5,142 nucleotides of DNA from NCBI GenBank assembly GCA_021844355.1, contig JAKBTP010000215.1, positions 1 to 5,142 on the forward strand, read 5' to 3'. Shown here piece after piece: positions 1-5,142 of the stretch. Origin of the DNA: a bacterium. GTDB lineage: Bacteria; Chloroflexota; Dormibacteria; Aeolococcales; Bog-877. Below the pieces are notes generated by a model that saw only the letters and a list, made by a program, of their open reading frames with translations, did not search any database and was not told where the DNA came from. Both the position numbers and the translations under genes were made by a program. Numbering within the stretch: position 1 is the stretch's first letter; every line of letters begins with the position of its first letter.

Positions 1-101
1 CCCAGCTCCACCGCCGGCACCTGGCCAAGACGCCCCCGCAGCCTCCCGAACGGAGTCCTGGCGTACCCCACCACCACCGGGTCCATCTCGCCCACGCTCA
101 T
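1..101 (-). CDS. Thiolase (acetyl-CoA acyltransferase family), N-terminal part
   Basis: The first 33 codons are visible before the left edge cuts the gene. The peptide includes DPVVVGYARTPFGRLRG and then GQVPAVELG. This closely fits the start of thiolases, where a V-V-I-V-x-A-x-R-T-P-F-G strand is followed by a segment like V-P-A-V-E-L-G. Thiolases cleave 3-ketoacyl-CoA with CoA, or condense two acetyl-CoA, in the cytoplasm. The catalytic cysteine and histidine lie outside the window, so activity cannot be judged. The ATG at 101-99 lies 3 bases after the acyl-CoA dehydrogenase stop. A GTG at 95-93 is better spaced from an AGGA at 107-104, and the ATG at 86-84 gives the most canonical N-terminal length, so the exact start is uncertain. 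Position after an acyl-CoA dehydrogenase suggests beta-oxidation of branched or odd-chain acyl-CoA. A sterol-carrier-type thiolase-like protein is an alternative. Confidence 0.72.
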   Translation of the reverse strand, partial: MSVGEMDPVVVGYARTPFGRLRGRLGQVPAVEL

Positions 102-104
102 ATC

Positions 105-1313
105 CTAGACCGAGCGGCTTTGGCCCGCCTCGCCCTGGAGCAGGCGGGCGACCGATCCCCCGAGGCCCAGGAGGTGGGAGGCGATCACCAGGCGCTGCAC
201 CTCCGAGGTCCCCTCACCGATCTCGTTGATCTTCACGTCGCGGTAGTACCGGGCCACCGGGAGGTCCTCGATGAAGCCGGAGCCGCCATGGATCTGGACC
301 GCCTGGTTGGCGCACCAGGTGGCGGTCTCCGAGGCGGCCAGCTTGGCCATGGCGGCCAGACGTCCCGCCGACCGGCCGCGGTCGATCTCGGCCCCGGCGC
401 GCCACACCATGGTCCGCGCCATCTCGATTCTGGTGGCCATGTCGGCCAGCTTGAGCTGGGTGGCCTGAAATTGGCTGAGGGGACGTCCGAACTGCCGCCG
501 CTGCTGGCTGTGGGCCAGGCTGGCGTCCAGGCAGGCCTGGGCCACCCCCACGGAGAGGGCGGCGATCGCCACCCGGCCGGCCTCCAGTACCGCGAGGAAC
601 TGGGCGAAGCCCCCGCCCTCCCGGCCCAGGAGGTTGGAGCGCGGGACCCGGCAGGAGGCGAAGGTCAGCTCCCTGGTGTCGCTGGCGTGCCAGCCCAGCT
701 TGCGGTAGGGCTCGGCAAGCGAATAGCCGGGAGTCCCCCTCTCCACCAGGATGGCGCTGATCTCGGGAGGGTCCCCGGGGCGGCTGGTCAGAGCGGTGAT
801 GGTCACCCCCCGGCTGATCTCGGTGCCGGCGTTGGTGATGAAGCACTTGCCCCCGTCGATGACAAAGGAGTCGCCGTCGGCCCGGGCCCTGGTCCGGGTC
901 CCGCCGGCGTCCGACCCCGCCTCCGGCTCGGTGAGGCCGAAGGCCCACAGCGCCCGCCCGGCGCAGAGCTCAGGCAGCCAGCGCCCCTTCTGCTCCTCGG
1001 TGCCGAAGTTGTAGATGGGGGCGATCCCCAGCGAGACCGCGGCCTCCAGGGTGATCCCCACCGCCGCGTCTGCGCGGGAGATCTCCTCCAGCGCCAGGAG
1101 GTAGCTCACAAAGTCGCCGCCGGCCCCCCCCACCGCCTCGGGATAGGGAAGGCCGAACAGCCCCAGCTCCCCCATCTGGGCGACGATCTCATAGGGGAAG
1201 CGCTGCAGGCGGTCGTTCTCGGCGGCCGCCGGCGCCACCACCTGGTCGGCGAACTCACGGCAGGTGGAGCGGATCGCCTCCTGCTCCGGGGTGAGATCGA
1301 AGCTGAGCCCCAC
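105..1313 (-). CDS. Acyl-CoA dehydrogenase (short/branched-chain type)
   Basis: This is a full-length 402-residue FAD enzyme that desaturates an acyl-CoA at the alpha-beta bond and passes electrons to electron-transfer flavoprotein. It starts with GTG, as no ATG lies nearby; the start is placed by the typical N-terminus FDLTPEQEAIR and by direct abutment to the sucD stop. The helical N-domain is followed by the FAD/substrate motif FGLTEPEAGSD (125-135), the beta domain with KCFITNAG (156-163), and the C-terminal helical domain with QRRQFGRPLSQFQ (271-283). The late signature QIHGGSGFIEDLPVARYYRD (340-359) precedes NEIGEGTSEVQR (363-374). Glu367 in GEGTSE sits at the catalytic-base position of short- and medium-chain enzymes, unlike isovaleryl-CoA dehydrogenase, whose base lies earlier in the chain. 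Chain-length preference cannot be read from sequence. Linked propionyl-CoA genes suggest a 2-methylbutyryl-, isobutyryl- or short straight-chain substrate, by inference. Electron-transfer flavoprotein genes are not in the window. Confidence 0.93.
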   Translation of the reverse strand: MGLSFDLTPEQEAIRSTCREFADQVVAPAAAENDRLQRFPYEIVAQMGELGLFGLPYPEAVGGAGGDFVSYLLALEEISRADAAVGITLEAAVSLGIAPIYNFGTEEQKGRWLPELCAGRALWAFGLTEPEAGSDAGGTRTRARADGDSFVIDGGKCFITNAGTEISRGVTITALTSRPGDPPEISAILVERGTPGYSLAEPYRKLGWHASDTRELTFASCRVPRSNLLGREGGGFAQFLAVLEAGRVAIAALSVGVAQACLDASLAHSQQRRQFGRPLSQFQATQLKLADMATRIEMARTMVWRAGAEIDRGRSAGRLAAMAKLAASETATWCANQAVQIHGGSGFIEDLPVARYYRDVKINEIGEGTSEVQRLVIASHLLGLGGSVARLLQGEAGQSRSV

Positions 1314-2192
1314 CTAGCCCCGCCGGAGGCGGGCAGTGACCCGCTCCACGATCTGCTCGATGGTGTCGGCGACCTCCACCCCGGCCCGCTCCAGGGCCGC
1401 CACCTTGGAGGCGGCGCTCCCGGTGTTCCCCGAGATGATGGCTCCGGCGTGCCCCATCCGCTTTCCGGGCGGCGCGGTGCGGCCGCTGATGAAGCCCACC
1501 ACCGGCTTGGGGTAGCCGCGGCCGATGAGCTCGGCCGCCCGCTCCTCGTCCGAGCCCCCGATCTCCCCCGCCATCACCACCAACTCGGTCTCGGGGTCGG
1601 ATGCGAACAGCTCCAGGACGTCGGAGAAGGAGAGCCCCAGAACCGGGTCTCCCCCGATCCCCACCGCGGTGGACTGTCCGTACCCGGCCGCCGCCAGCGA
1701 CTGCATGATCTCGTAGGTCAGGGTGCCGGAGCGGGAAACCACCCCCACCGGGCCGGGCCTCCCGTTCTGGTTGGGGATGATCCCCACCTTGCTGCGCTCC
1801 CCGGGAGACATCAGCCCTGGACAGTTGGGGCCCACCAGGCGGGCCCCCCGAGAGGCGAGGTAGGCCCGGGCGCGGACCATGTCGTTCACCGGGATCAGCT
1901 CGGTGATGCAGACCACCAGCTGCAGCCCGGCGGCGGCCGCCTCCATGATGGCGTCGGCGGCGAACGCCGGTGGGACGAACACCCCGGAGACGGTGGCCCC
2001 GGTGGAGATCACCGCCTCTGCCACCGAGTCGAAGACCGGGCGCCCCAGGTGCTGGCTGCCCCCCTTCCCCGGCGACACCCCGGCCACCACGTTGGTCCCA
2101 AACTCGATCATCTGCTGGGTGTGGAAGGTGCCCTCGCTGCCGGTCATCCCCTGGACCAGGACCCGGGACTCGGAGTTCAAGAGGATGCTCAT
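1314..2192 (-). CDS. sucD: Succinyl-CoA synthetase (ADP/GDP-forming), alpha subunit
   Basis: The protein has 292 residues, the normal length for SucD. It binds CoA and carries the histidine that is phosphorylated in the reaction succinyl-CoA + NDP + Pi to succinate + NTP + CoA. The Rossmann-like CoA-binding domain begins MSILLNSESRVLVQGMTGSEG and includes GVSPGKGG (38-45) and GPNCPG (121-126, Cys124). Next come SRSGTLTYE (153-161), GIGGDPV (178-184) and GEIGGS (209-214), whose Glu210 matches the glutamate that stabilises the phosphohistidine. The active-site histidine is His248 in GKRMGHAGAII, matching His246 of the E. coli enzyme. The ATG at 2192-2190 overlaps the sucC TGA in an ATGA junction. 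Its TAG stop (1316-1314) directly abuts the GTG start of the next gene. All key residues are intact, so the enzyme should be active. Confidence in the family is very high; succinate as the only substrate is inferred. Confidence 0.95.
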   Translation of the reverse strand: MSILLNSESRVLVQGMTGSEGTFHTQQMIEFGTNVVAGVSPGKGGSQHLGRPVFDSVAEAVISTGATVSGVFVPPAFAADAIMEAAAAGLQLVVCITELIPVNDMVRARAYLASRGARLVGPNCPGLMSPGERSKVGIIPNQNGRPGPVGVVSRSGTLTYEIMQSLAAAGYGQSTAVGIGGDPVLGLSFSDVLELFASDPETELVVMAGEIGGSDEERAAELIGRGYPKPVVGFISGRTAPPGKRMGHAGAIISGNTGSAASKVAALERAGVEVADTIEQIVERVTARLRRG

Positions 2193-3373
2193 CGGCCCGC
2201 CCCCGCAACCATCTCCACCACTCGCCGGGCGGCTTCCGGGGCCGAGACCGCGGGGATTATGCCCGCCTCCTCCAGGAGCCGCCGGCCCTCCTCCTCCCGG
2301 GTCCCGGTCATCCGGACCACTAGGGGAAGCTTGATCTGCAGCTCGTCGCGGGCCTGGATCAGCCCCTTGGCGACCTCGTCGCCCCTCGTGATCCCGCCGA
2401 AGATGTTCACGAAGATCCCCCTCACCTCGGGGTCCAGCAGCACCATCTCCAGCGCCTGGCGGACCACCTCGGCCTTGGCCCCGCCGCCGATGTCCAGGAA
2501 GTTGGCGGGGCTGCCTCCCTGCTGCTTGACCAGGTCCAGGGTGTTCATGACCAGGCCGGCGCCGTTGCCGATGACCCCGATGTCCCCCCCGAGGTGCACG
2601 TAGGTGAGCCCCCGCCGCCGGGCCTCCACCTCCAGCTGGTCATCCCCGCTGGAGGCGGCCTCGGCGTCCCCCCCCAGCTCCCGCACCAGATCCTGGTGGC
2701 GGTACTCGGCGTTCTGGTCAACCTCCACCTTCCCGTCCCCGGCGATCAGCTGGCCGGAGCGGGTGATCACCAGGGGGTTGATCTCGCAGAGGGTGGCGTC
2801 CAGCCGCTGGCACAGCTGGTACAGCCGCTGCACCAGCGGGACCATCATGCCGAGAAGGCGGGAGCGCTCCAGGACCTGCTCCCCCTGGGCGCTGGCGAGG
2901 GCGTTCAGTGTGAGCTGGCGGATCTCGAAGGGGAGGGGCCCCGAGAAGGGGTCCGGCCAGAGCTTGGCGATCTTCTCCGGGGTGCGCTCAGCGACATCCT
3001 CGATCTCCATACCCCCGGCGAAGGAGAGCAGCACCGCCAGCCGCCGACGATCCCGGTCCAGGGTGACTCCGAGGTAGAGCTCCTGGCCGATGTCCAGCAG
3101 CTCCTCCAGAAGGACGGCCGGAACCCGGTAGCCGCGGATCTCCATCTGCAGGATCTGGCTCGCGGCATCGCGGGCCTCCTCGGGTGTCCGCGCCACCTTC
3201 ACCCCGCCCGCCTTGCCCCTGCCCCCGATGGGGACCTGGGCCTTCACCACCACCTCACCCAGCTCTCGGGCGGCGGACTCCGCCTCCAAGGGGGTCCGCG
3301 CCACCCGCCCCATGGGACACTCGATGCCCTCGCTGCGGAACTGCGCCTTGGCCTGATGCTCCAGGAGCTTCAC
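2189..3373 (-). CDS. sucC: Succinyl-CoA synthetase (ADP/GDP-forming), beta subunit
   Basis: This is the beta subunit of the cytoplasmic alpha/beta succinate-CoA ligase, which makes ATP or GTP from succinyl-CoA. With the GTG at 3373-3371 the protein is 394 residues and begins MKLLEHQAKAQF, like typical SucC proteins. An in-frame GTG at 3379 would add two residues but overlaps the Shine-Dalgarno sequence. The N-terminal ATP-grasp part shows the nucleotide-binding segment VKAQVPIGGRGKAGGVKV (43-60). The phosphohistidine-contacting and metal-binding region is CEINPLVIT (196-204, Glu197, Asn199) with Asp213 in GDGK. The C-terminal ligase domain carries GNGAGLVMNTLD (269-280), NFLDIGGGA (291-299) and FVNIFGGITRGD (321-332). 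Pro20 sits where the E. coli enzyme has Pro and GTP-specific mammalian beta subunits have Gln, which weakly hints at ADP use. The stop overlaps the sucD start, so the two subunits are probably translationally coupled. A malate-CoA ligase beta subunit is a less likely alternative. Confidence 0.94.
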   Translation of the reverse strand: MKLLEHQAKAQFRSEGIECPMGRVARTPLEAESAARELGEVVVKAQVPIGGRGKAGGVKVARTPEEARDAASQILQMEIRGYRVPAVLLEELLDIGQELYLGVTLDRDRRRLAVLLSFAGGMEIEDVAERTPEKIAKLWPDPFSGPLPFEIRQLTLNALASAQGEQVLERSRLLGMMVPLVQRLYQLCQRLDATLCEINPLVITRSGQLIAGDGKVEVDQNAEYRHQDLVRELGGDAEAASSGDDQLEVEARRRGLTYVHLGGDIGVIGNGAGLVMNTLDLVKQQGGSPANFLDIGGGAKAEVVRQALEMVLLDPEVRGIFVNIFGGITRGDEVAKGLIQARDELQIKLPLVVRMTGTREEEGRRLLEEAGIIPAVSAPEAARRVVEMVAGAGR

Positions 3374-3378
3374 ATGCA

Positions 3379-3386
3379 CCTCCCTC
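3379..3386 (-). promoter_or_regulatory. Ribosome binding site that decides the sucC start
   Basis: The minus strand reads GAGGGAGG here, a strong match to the Shine-Dalgarno consensus. Five bases (TGCAT) separate it from the GTG at 3373-3371. An alternative in-frame GTG at 3379-3377 directly abuts and partly shares this site, so it could not be served by it. The site therefore favours the downstream start. Confidence 0.75.
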
Positions 3387-3405
3387 GGGCCGGCCCATGG
3401 CCGCC

Positions 3406-3431
3406 CCTCTGAACTCTGCCAAGTTTAGAGG
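3406..3431 (-). repeat. Imperfect inverted repeat (stem-loop) upstream of sucC
   Basis: On the minus strand the arm CCTCTAAACT (3431-3422) pairs with AGTTCAGAGG (3415-3406) around the 6-base loop TGGCAG. The 10-bp stem has a single A/C mismatch in the middle. The structure begins 32 bases after the carboxyltransferase stop codon. It is richer in A/T than its surroundings, so it is less likely to be a simple by-product of high G+C. What follows is G/C-rich rather than a T tract. It could act as an mRNA processing or stability element, an attenuator, or a protein-binding site; the sequence does not say which. Confidence 0.5.
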
Positions 3432-3463
3432 CCCCCACCTATCGGGATCTCGGCCGGGAGCGA

Positions 3464-5032
3464 CTAGAGCGGGATGTTGCCGTGGCGGCGGTGGGGCGGG
3501 TCGACCCGCTTGCTGCGCGCCATCCGCAGCGCCCTGATCAGGGCAGGGCGGGTCTGCCGAGGCTCGATCACGTCGTCCAGGTAGCCGCGCTCCGCGGCCA
3601 GGTAGGGGTTGGCGAACTGCTCCCGGTAGTCGGCGATCAGCTCCTCCTCGGTGCGCTCGCCCTGGCTCCGGCGGCCAAGGAAGCGGACCGCCCCCTCCGC
3701 CCCCATCACCGCTATCTCGGCGGTGGGCCAGGCGCAGTTGTAGTCGGCGCCCAGGTGCTTGCTGCACATGACGTCGTAGGCCCCGCCGTACGCCTTGCGG
3801 GTGATCACCGTGAGCTTGGGGACGGTGGCCTCGGCGAAGGCGTACAGCAGCTTGGCCCCGTGGCGGATGATCCCGGAGTGCTCCTGGTCGCTCCCGGGCA
3901 GGAAGCCGGGCACGTCCACCAGGGTGATAAGGGGGATGTTGAAGGCGTCGCAGAAGCGCACGAAGCGCGCCCCCTTCACCGAGGCGGAGATGTCCAGGGC
4001 GCCGGCCAGGTGGCGGGGCTGGTTGGCCACCACCCCCACGCTCATCCCGTCCATCCGGGCGAAGCCCACTATGAGGTTGGGGGCGAACAGCGGCTGCACC
4101 TCCAGGAACTCACCGGAGTCCACCACCCGGTGGATCACCTCCCGCATCTCGTACGGCTCCCGGTGGCTGTCGGGGATGAGCGACTGGAGCTCGGGGTCGG
4201 CGCGGTCGACGGGATCCGTGCAGGGGATCCGGGGCGGCGGCTCTTGGCTGTTCTGCGGGAGGTAGGAGAGCAGGGACCGGACCTGCTGGAAGGCCTCGTC
4301 CTCGCTGCCCGCCTCGAAGTGGGCCACCCCGCTCCTCTGGGAGTGGACGTCCGCCCCGCCCAGCTGCTCGAAGTCCACCTCCTCCCCGGTGGTCACCCGG
4401 ACCACCTCGGGACCGGTGATGAACATGTAGCCCACCCGGCGCACCATGAAGGTGAAGTCGGTGATCGCTGGGGAGTAGACGGCTCCGCCGGTGCAGGGGC
4501 CGGCCACCACCGAGAGCTGGGGGATCACCCCGCTGCAGCGCACGTTGCGGTAGAAGATGTCGGCGTATCCGGCCAGGGCCACCACCCCCTCCTGGATCCT
4601 GGCCCCGGCGCTGTCGTTGATCCCCACCAGAGGGCAGCCGGTGCGCTCGGCGAGGTCCATCACCTTGCACACCTTCTCGGCGAAGGCCTCCCCCAGGGAC
4701 CCACCCATGAAGGAGGCGTCGTGGGAGAAGACGAAGACCTGCCTACCCCCCACCGTGCCGAAGCCGGTGACCACCCCGTCGCCCGCCGCCCTCCGCTCGG
4801 CCATGTCGAACTGGTCCGAGCGATGGGTCACGAAGGCGTCGAGCTCGGTGAAGCTGTCGGGGTCCAGGAGCCGGCGGATCCGCTCCCGGGCGGTCAGCTT
4901 TCCCCGGCGCCGCTGCGCCCGCTCGGCCTCTCCACCGCGGTGGACGGCGTCGTGGCGGCGCTTGCGCAGCTGGTTGATCAGCCGCTCGTTCTCCCCGGGC
5001 TCCCGGGAGCCCCCCGCCTCAGCACCTGCCAT
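3464..5032 (-). CDS. pccB: Acyl-CoA carboxylase carboxyltransferase (propionyl-CoA carboxylase beta / MmdA family)
   Basis: This 522-residue cytoplasmic protein has the full family length. It transfers CO2 from carboxybiotin to an acyl-CoA, most likely propionyl-CoA, giving methylmalonyl-CoA. Visible landmarks are GKLTARERI near residues 44-52; NDSAGARIQEG at 139-149; the first oxyanion-hole glycines in GPCTGGAVYSPA (G182-G183); LVDVPGFLPG at 371-380; the second oxyanion region in YGGAYDVM (415-422); WPTAEIAVMGAEGAV at 435-449; and the typical C-terminus HGNIPL. Asp420 in GGAYDVM aligns by motif with Asp422 of Streptomyces coelicolor PccB, a known determinant of propionyl-CoA preference. The ATG at 5032-5030 is preceded by a GGGGAAG-like ribosome site 8 bases upstream. 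No biotin carboxylase or carrier gene is in the window. Methylmalonyl-CoA decarboxylase alpha (mmdA) is a close homologue and remains possible; the neighbouring mutase fits either direction of flux. No frameshift is seen. Confidence 0.93.
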   Translation of the reverse strand: MAGAEAGGSREPGENERLINQLRKRRHDAVHRGGEAERAQRRRGKLTARERIRRLLDPDSFTELDAFVTHRSDQFDMAERRAAGDGVVTGFGTVGGRQVFVFSHDASFMGGSLGEAFAEKVCKVMDLAERTGCPLVGINDSAGARIQEGVVALAGYADIFYRNVRCSGVIPQLSVVAGPCTGGAVYSPAITDFTFMVRRVGYMFITGPEVVRVTTGEEVDFEQLGGADVHSQRSGVAHFEAGSEDEAFQQVRSLLSYLPQNSQEPPPRIPCTDPVDRADPELQSLIPDSHREPYEMREVIHRVVDSGEFLEVQPLFAPNLIVGFARMDGMSVGVVANQPRHLAGALDISASVKGARFVRFCDAFNIPLITLVDVPGFLPGSDQEHSGIIRHGAKLLYAFAEATVPKLTVITRKAYGGAYDVMCSKHLGADYNCAWPTAEIAVMGAEGAVRFLGRRSQGERTEEELIADYREQFANPYLAAERGYLDDVIEPRQTRPALIRALRMARSKRVDPPHRRHGNIPL

Positions 5033-5075
5033 CAGGCAATCTTCCCCGAATGAGGGCGGCGGCGGCTGGCGAGCC

Positions 5076-5142
5076 TCAGAGCTGGGCTTGCGGGCGGAAG
5101 ACGCCGAAGGTCTCCCGCAGCCGGTCGCAGACCTCCTGCAGG
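5076..5142 (-). CDS. Methylmalonyl-CoA mutase-type large subunit, C-terminal end (partial)
   Basis: Only the last 21 codons and the TGA stop (5078-5076) are inside the window; the gene continues beyond the right edge. The visible peptide contains EVCDRLRETFGVFRP and ends in QAQL. This resembles the end of the catalytic (TIM-barrel) domain of methylmalonyl-CoA and isobutyryl-CoA mutase large subunits, which commonly close with a motif like E-I-C-D-x-L-R-E-V-F-G-x-Y. In the family this domain carries out the radical B12-dependent interconversion of methylmalonyl-CoA and succinyl-CoA. A stop at this point means the B12-binding domain is not fused, so a separate small subunit is expected elsewhere. 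The propionyl-CoA carboxylase-type gene 43 bases downstream strongly supports the assignment. With so few residues, an isobutyryl-, ethylmalonyl- or other acyl-CoA mutase cannot be excluded. Confidence 0.62.
   Translation of the reverse strand, partial: LQEVCDRLRETFGVFRPQAQL

Larger units (their letters stand above)
3374..3463 (-). other. Spacer between the carboxyltransferase gene and sucC
   Basis: This 90-base gap is the longest non-coding stretch in the window and the only place where the otherwise tight operon opens up. Read along the transcript it contains an imperfect 10-bp hairpin (3431-3406), a perfect 10-bp palindrome GGGCCGGCCC (3396-3387) and then a strong Shine-Dalgarno sequence (3386-3379). 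No run of T follows the hairpin, so it does not look like a classical rho-independent terminator. No convincing -35/-10 pair could be found. It may be a leader that sets sucCD expression separately from the upstream genes, but that is inference. Confidence 0.5.

Noticed and set aside
120..2603. An 827-codon open frame on the plus strand, antisense to sucCD and the acyl-CoA dehydrogenase
   Set aside because: It spans three genes with clear conserved motifs on the other strand. Its translation is low-complexity, rich in Gly, Pro, His, Leu and Arg, with no recognisable domain. Long stop-free antisense frames are expected at this G+C content.
2594..3412. A 272-codon open frame on the plus strand, antisense to sucC
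   Set aside because: Same cause as the other antisense frames: stop codons are rare in this composition, and no motif or good ribosome site supports it.
3417..3422. TTGGCA on the minus strand as a -35 box for a sucC promoter
   Set aside because: No acceptable -10 hexamer lies 16-18 bases downstream, where the sequence is around CATGGG, and the hexamer falls in the hairpin loop region.
3406..3431. The hairpin as a rho-independent terminator of the carboxyltransferase transcript
   Set aside because: On the minus strand the stem is followed by GGGGCGGCC rather than a T tract, and it has an internal mismatch. On the plus strand no gene ends there.
3482..5053. A 523-codon open frame on the plus strand, antisense to the carboxyltransferase
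   Set aside because: It mirrors the real gene almost end to end and its product is rich in His, Gly, Val and Leu without any known motif. The minus-strand protein is convincingly conserved.
5055..5066. Short GGC trinucleotide run (four copies) between the mutase and carboxyltransferase genes
   Set aside because: Only four copies, in a background where GGC and GCC are the commonest triplets; not meaningful as a repeat.

Overview
The window is a compact acyl-CoA metabolism operon from a very G+C-rich bacterium. All supported genes lie on the minus strand, so transcription runs from high to low coordinates. In that order they are: the 3' end of a methylmalonyl-CoA (or related acyl-CoA) mutase large subunit; a biotin-dependent acyl-CoA carboxylase carboxyltransferase of the propionyl-CoA carboxylase beta type; succinyl-CoA synthetase beta (sucC) and alpha (sucD); an acyl-CoA dehydrogenase; and the 5' end of a thiolase cut by the left edge. 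High G+C, GTG starts and a separately encoded mutase large subunit would fit Actinomycetota, Chloroflexota or similar lineages. The sequence alone does not settle the phylum.

Layout from right to left: 5142-5076 is the mutase tail. 5075-5033 is a 43-base gap. 5032-3464 is the carboxyltransferase. 3463-3374 is the only sizeable spacer (90 bases), with an imperfect hairpin, a 10-bp palindrome and a strong Shine-Dalgarno sequence. 3373-2189 is sucC. sucD (2192-1314) overlaps it by 4 bases in an ATGA junction. The acyl-CoA dehydrogenase (1313-105) starts at the base after the sucD stop. The thiolase (101-1) starts 3 bases after the dehydrogenase stop if its first ATG is used. Coding density is close to 100 percent, and no RNA gene, mobile element, CRISPR array or long non-coding stretch is visible.

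Functionally the genes form one logical chain. Acyl-CoA dehydrogenase and thiolase can oxidise and cleave branched- or odd-chain acyl-CoAs to acetyl-CoA plus propionyl-CoA. The carboxylase turns propionyl-CoA into methylmalonyl-CoA, the mutase isomerises this to succinyl-CoA, and succinyl-CoA synthetase releases succinate while making ATP or GTP. The parts needed but not seen here are the biotin carboxylase/carrier subunit, the mutase B12-binding subunit, the methylmalonyl-CoA epimerase, and enoyl-CoA hydratase and hydroxyacyl-CoA dehydrogenase. I see no novel defence or mobile system. The most noteworthy points are the placement of sucCD inside a propionyl-CoA operon and the structured leader before sucC.
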